A stretch of 64,000 nucleotides of DNA from JAZKJD01 sp040384585 (lineage in GTDB: Bacteria > Pseudomonadota > Gammaproteobacteria > Diplorickettsiales > Diplorickettsiaceae): contig JAZKJD010000015.1 in NCBI GenBank assembly GCA_040384585.1, positions 1 through 64,000 on the forward strand. Direction: 5' to 3'. The notes under the pieces are model-generated. The model was not told the DNA's origin, searched no databases, and saw only the letters and a list, made by a program, of their open reading frames with translations. Positions 61,957 to 64,000 of this stretch are shown here, one piece after another (within the stretch, counting starts at the first letter, position 1; each line of letters starts with the position of its first letter). Position numbers and translations under genes: made by a program.

Positions 61957-63363
61957 ATGAGCAAGAGAAGCGTTATGCAAGCAAGCAATCCCAGTGGAAA
62001 TATTGTTGAAATTATTGGTGCCGTTATTGATGTGCAGTTTCAACGTGGGCATGTACCCAAGGTGTATGATGCATTGACGGTAGATGATAGTGACTTAGTC
62101 CTTGAGGTCCAACAGCAATTGGGAGATGGCGTCGTACGCACGATTGCCATGGGTAGCAGTGATGGTTTAAAACGCGGTCTAAAGGTGAGCAATAGCGGAG
62201 CGCCTATCCGTGTGCCCGTTGGTAAGCAAACGTTAGGGCGGATTATGGATGTTTTAGGCCGGCCAATTGATGAGGCGGGCCCACTGAATGAAGAAAATTG
62301 CTTACCGATTCATCGTAAAGCGCCCAGTTTTTCTGAACAAGCAGTAAACGAACAATTATTAGAAACCGGTATCAAGGTTATTGATTTACTTTGCCCTTTT
62401 GCCAAGGGCGGCAAAGTGGGTTTGTTTGGTGGTGCCGGTGTTGGTAAGACCGTAAATATGATGGAGCTGATTCGTAATATCGCCATTGAACACAGTGGAT
62501 ATTCTGTATTTGCCGGTGTTGGTGAGCGTACGCGAGAAGGTAATGACTTTTACCATGAGATGAAAGAATCGAATGTCTTAGATAAAGTCTCTTTGGTTTA
62601 CGGTCAAATGAATGAGCCCCCTGGCAATCGTCTACGCGTTGCGCTTACCGGTTTAACGGTGGCGGAAAACTTTCGTGATGAGGGTCGTGATGTTTTATTG
62701 TTTATCGATAATATTTATCGTTATACTCTTGCTGGTGTTGAGGTGTCTGCTTTATTAGGCCGTATGCCTTCTGCAGTAGGCTATCAACCTACCTTGGCTG
62801 CCGAAATGGGTGCTTTACAAGAACGAATTACCTCGACGAAAACCGGTTCTATTACGTCTATTCAAGCAGTGTATGTTCCTGCGGATGACTTGACAGATCC
62901 TTCACCAGCCACTACCTTCGCACACTTAGATGCTACCGTGGTGTTGTCGCGTCAAATTGCTGAATTAGGAATTTATCCCGCTATTGATCCACTGGATTCG
63001 AACAGCCGTCAGCTTGATCCCTTAATCATAGGTCAAGAACACTATGAGGTAGCGCGTGCGGTACAAAAAACCTTGCAGCGTTATAAAGAGTTGAAGGATA
63101 TTATTGCCATCTTAGGGATGGATGAATTATCAGAGCAGGATAAACTTACCGTCATGCGTGCACGCAAGATACAGCGATTTTTATCTCAACCTTTTTTTGT
63201 CGCTGAAGTCTTCACCGGGTCACCAGGAAAATATGTTAGCCTTAAAGAAACTATTCGGGGATTTAAAGCCATTTTACATGGAAAATATGATGATTTACCA
63301 GAACAAGCATTTTATATGGTGGGTGGCATTGACGAAGTAGCGGCTAGGGCTAAAGTCTTATAG
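61957..63363 (+). CDS. atpD: ATP synthase subunit beta
   Basis: Catalytic subunit of F1. The 468 residues include Walker A GGAGVGKTVNMMELIRNIA, the catalytic glutamate region GVGERTREGNDFYHEM, Walker B LLFIDNIYRYTLAG, and the C-terminal domain with the VMRARKIQRFLSQPFFVAE block. A start at 61957 gives a six-residue N-terminal addition compared with a start at the ATG at 61975, which has AAGAGAAG upstream; either is possible. All catalytic residues are present. Confidence 0.97.
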   Translation: MSKRSVMQASNPSGNIVEIIGAVIDVQFQRGHVPKVYDALTVDDSDLVLEVQQQLGDGVVRTIAMGSSDGLKRGLKVSNSGAPIRVPVGKQTLGRIMDVLGRPIDEAGPLNEENCLPIHRKAPSFSEQAVNEQLLETGIKVIDLLCPFAKGGKVGLFGGAGVGKTVNMMELIRNIAIEHSGYSVFAGVGERTREGNDFYHEMKESNVLDKVSLVYGQMNEPPGNRLRVALTGLTVAENFRDEGRDVLLFIDNIYRYTLAGVEVSALLGRMPSAVGYQPTLAAEMGALQERITSTKTGSITSIQAVYVPADDLTDPSPATTFAHLDATVVLSRQIAELGIYPAIDPLDSNSRQLDPLIIGQEHYEVARAVQKTLQRYKELKDIIAILGMDELSEQDKLTVMRARKIQRFLSQPFFVAEVFTGSPGKYVSLKETIRGFKAILHGKYDDLPEQAFYMVGGIDEVAARAKVL

Positions 63364-63369
63364 GGTGCT

Positions 63370-63801
63370 ATGATGAAGACCATGCAAGTTGAAATAGTCA
63401 GCGCTGAAACTGAGATTTTCTCAGGCCAAGCTGCCCACGTGGTTGTTACGGGTTTGTTAGGTGAGTTAGGAGTTTATCCAGGCCATACCCAATTACTGAC
63501 TGCGTTAAAGCCCGGACCCATACGGCTGGTGAAGCCTGATAGAGAAGATGAAATTCTGTATATTTCAGGCGGGATATTGGAAGTCCAACCAAACCTAATT
63601 ACGCTTTTAGCGGATACCGCTGTTAGGGCAGTTGATTTAGATGAAATGGCTGCATTAGAAGCGAAACAACGAGCGGAGCATGTCTTAAGCGATAGACAAG
63701 CGGATATCGATTATGCAAAGGCAACAGCAGAGCTAGCCCAAGCGGTTGCACAATTACAAGCCATTGCTAAGTTAAAGAAAAAAGCGACAGGAAAACGTTA
63801 A
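63370..63801 (+). CDS. atpC: ATP synthase subunit epsilon
   Basis: Rotor-associated inhibitory subunit. The 143 residues have an N-terminal beta-sandwich (VEIVSAETEIFSGQAAHVVV, then GELGVYPGHTQLLTALKPGP) and a C-terminal two-helix domain (RQADIDYAKATAELAQAVAQ). The start is ATG at 63370 or the adjacent ATG at 63373. It closes the nine-gene atpIBEFHAGDC operon. No terminator is obvious before glmU. Confidence 0.95.
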   Translation: MMKTMQVEIVSAETEIFSGQAAHVVVTGLLGELGVYPGHTQLLTALKPGPIRLVKPDREDEILYISGGILEVQPNLITLLADTAVRAVDLDEMAALEAKQRAEHVLSDRQADIDYAKATAELAQAVAQLQAIAKLKKKATGKR

Positions 63802-63878
63802 GCGATGGAAAGAGTTGGTTTTGCAAGAGATCTACCAGCGCGTTTGTTAGGTTTTATCTTTAAAGTCCCCTTGTCGGC

Positions 63879-64000
63879 ATGAAATCGAGCAAATCACCTA
63901 GTTTCCAAAAAAGTCACCTGGATATCATTGTTTTAGCGGCTGGCCATGGCAAGCGCATGCATTCTAATTTACCTAAAGTATTACATGAACTTGCTGGAAA
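63879..64000 (+). CDS. glmU: bifunctional UDP-N-acetylglucosamine pyrophosphorylase GlmU, 5' end only
   Basis: The first about 40 codons of GlmU run off the right edge. The frame starts at an ATG at 63879 with an N-terminal extension, then has DIIVLAAGHGKRMHSNLPKV followed by LHELAG, the uridylyltransferase nucleotide-binding loop. GlmU makes UDP-GlcNAc for peptidoglycan and LPS. glmU directly after atpC is the normal gammaproteobacterial order. The ATG lies next to an AAAGTCCCCTTG piece that belongs to a dispersed repeat. The start codon is not certain. Confidence 0.9.
   Translation, partial: MKSSKSPSFQKSHLDIIVLAAGHGKRMHSNLPKVLHELAG

Noticed and set aside
1..64000. CRISPR array, prophage, insertion sequence with transposase, rRNA operon
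   Set aside because: No regular short direct repeats with spacers, no phage structural genes, no transposase-like proteins and no rRNA sequence were found in the window.

Overview
The window is a chromosomal segment of a gammaproteobacterium. Gene content (RecF-DnaN-DnaA next to RpmH-RnpA-YidD-YidC-MnmE, AcnB, ApaH, HldE/HldD, a Kdo-hydroxylase homologue, class I aldolase, proton-type ATP synthase) together with low GC, many short palindromic repeats and decaying genes points to a host-associated member of the Legionellales, close to Coxiellaceae such as Rickettsiella or Diplorickettsia. That placement is an inference from protein character, not from a search.

Layout. 1-2.3 kb: dcd, trhO and a small lipoprotein. 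2.7-10.9 kb: the replication-origin neighbourhood, with recF-dnaN-dnaA on the minus strand and rpmH-rnpA-yidD-yidC-mnmE on the plus strand, diverging from an AT-rich gap that is the likely oriC. 11-20.6 kb: a heptosyltransferase, an inverse-autotransporter-like surface protein, an orphan TraI_2/relaxase-like gene, apaH, a TehB-like methyltransferase, single-chain glycyl-tRNA synthetase and an MsrB-MsrA fusion. 20.7-25.1 kb: a compact AT-rich operon of radical SAM protein, ATP-grasp ligase, ureohydrolase and DMT exporter; the last two are broken. This is the most unusual system here. 25-38 kb: GST, acnB, SDR, LysR regulator, alcohol dehydrogenase, tRNA-Thr, birA, Kdo-hydroxylase homologue, comM, ubiK and an APH/kinase protein. 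38.5-54 kb: cfa, rppH, ptsP, a DprE1-like oxidase, prlC-MFS, recX-recA, hldE-hldD, a ComEA-like protein, cytochrome c and class I aldolase. 54.5-64 kb: a 645-residue polytopic protein of unknown function, the complete atpIBEFHAGDC operon and the 5' end of glmU.

Intergenic space is dominated by short mobile or palindromic repeats. The best-defined family has 18-bp terminal inverted repeats (CTCTGTACGCTACAAAAA and a variant, CTCAGCACAGGACAAAAA). Four copies are flanked by 9-bp direct repeats (two exact; one exact apart from a one-base offset at the junction; one with a single mismatch), which indicates transposition. One copy lies inside the atp operon, one has replaced the C-terminal end of a protein, and one sits just upstream of acnB. 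No transposase gene is present, so these are non-autonomous (MITE-like).

Functionally the window combines genome maintenance (dnaA, dnaN, recF, recA, recX), membrane-protein insertion, envelope synthesis (heptose pathway hldE/hldD plus heptosyltransferase, Kdo modification, DprE1/DprE2-like pair, cyclopropane lipids), energy metabolism and a few host-facing candidates (surface protein, polytopic protein).
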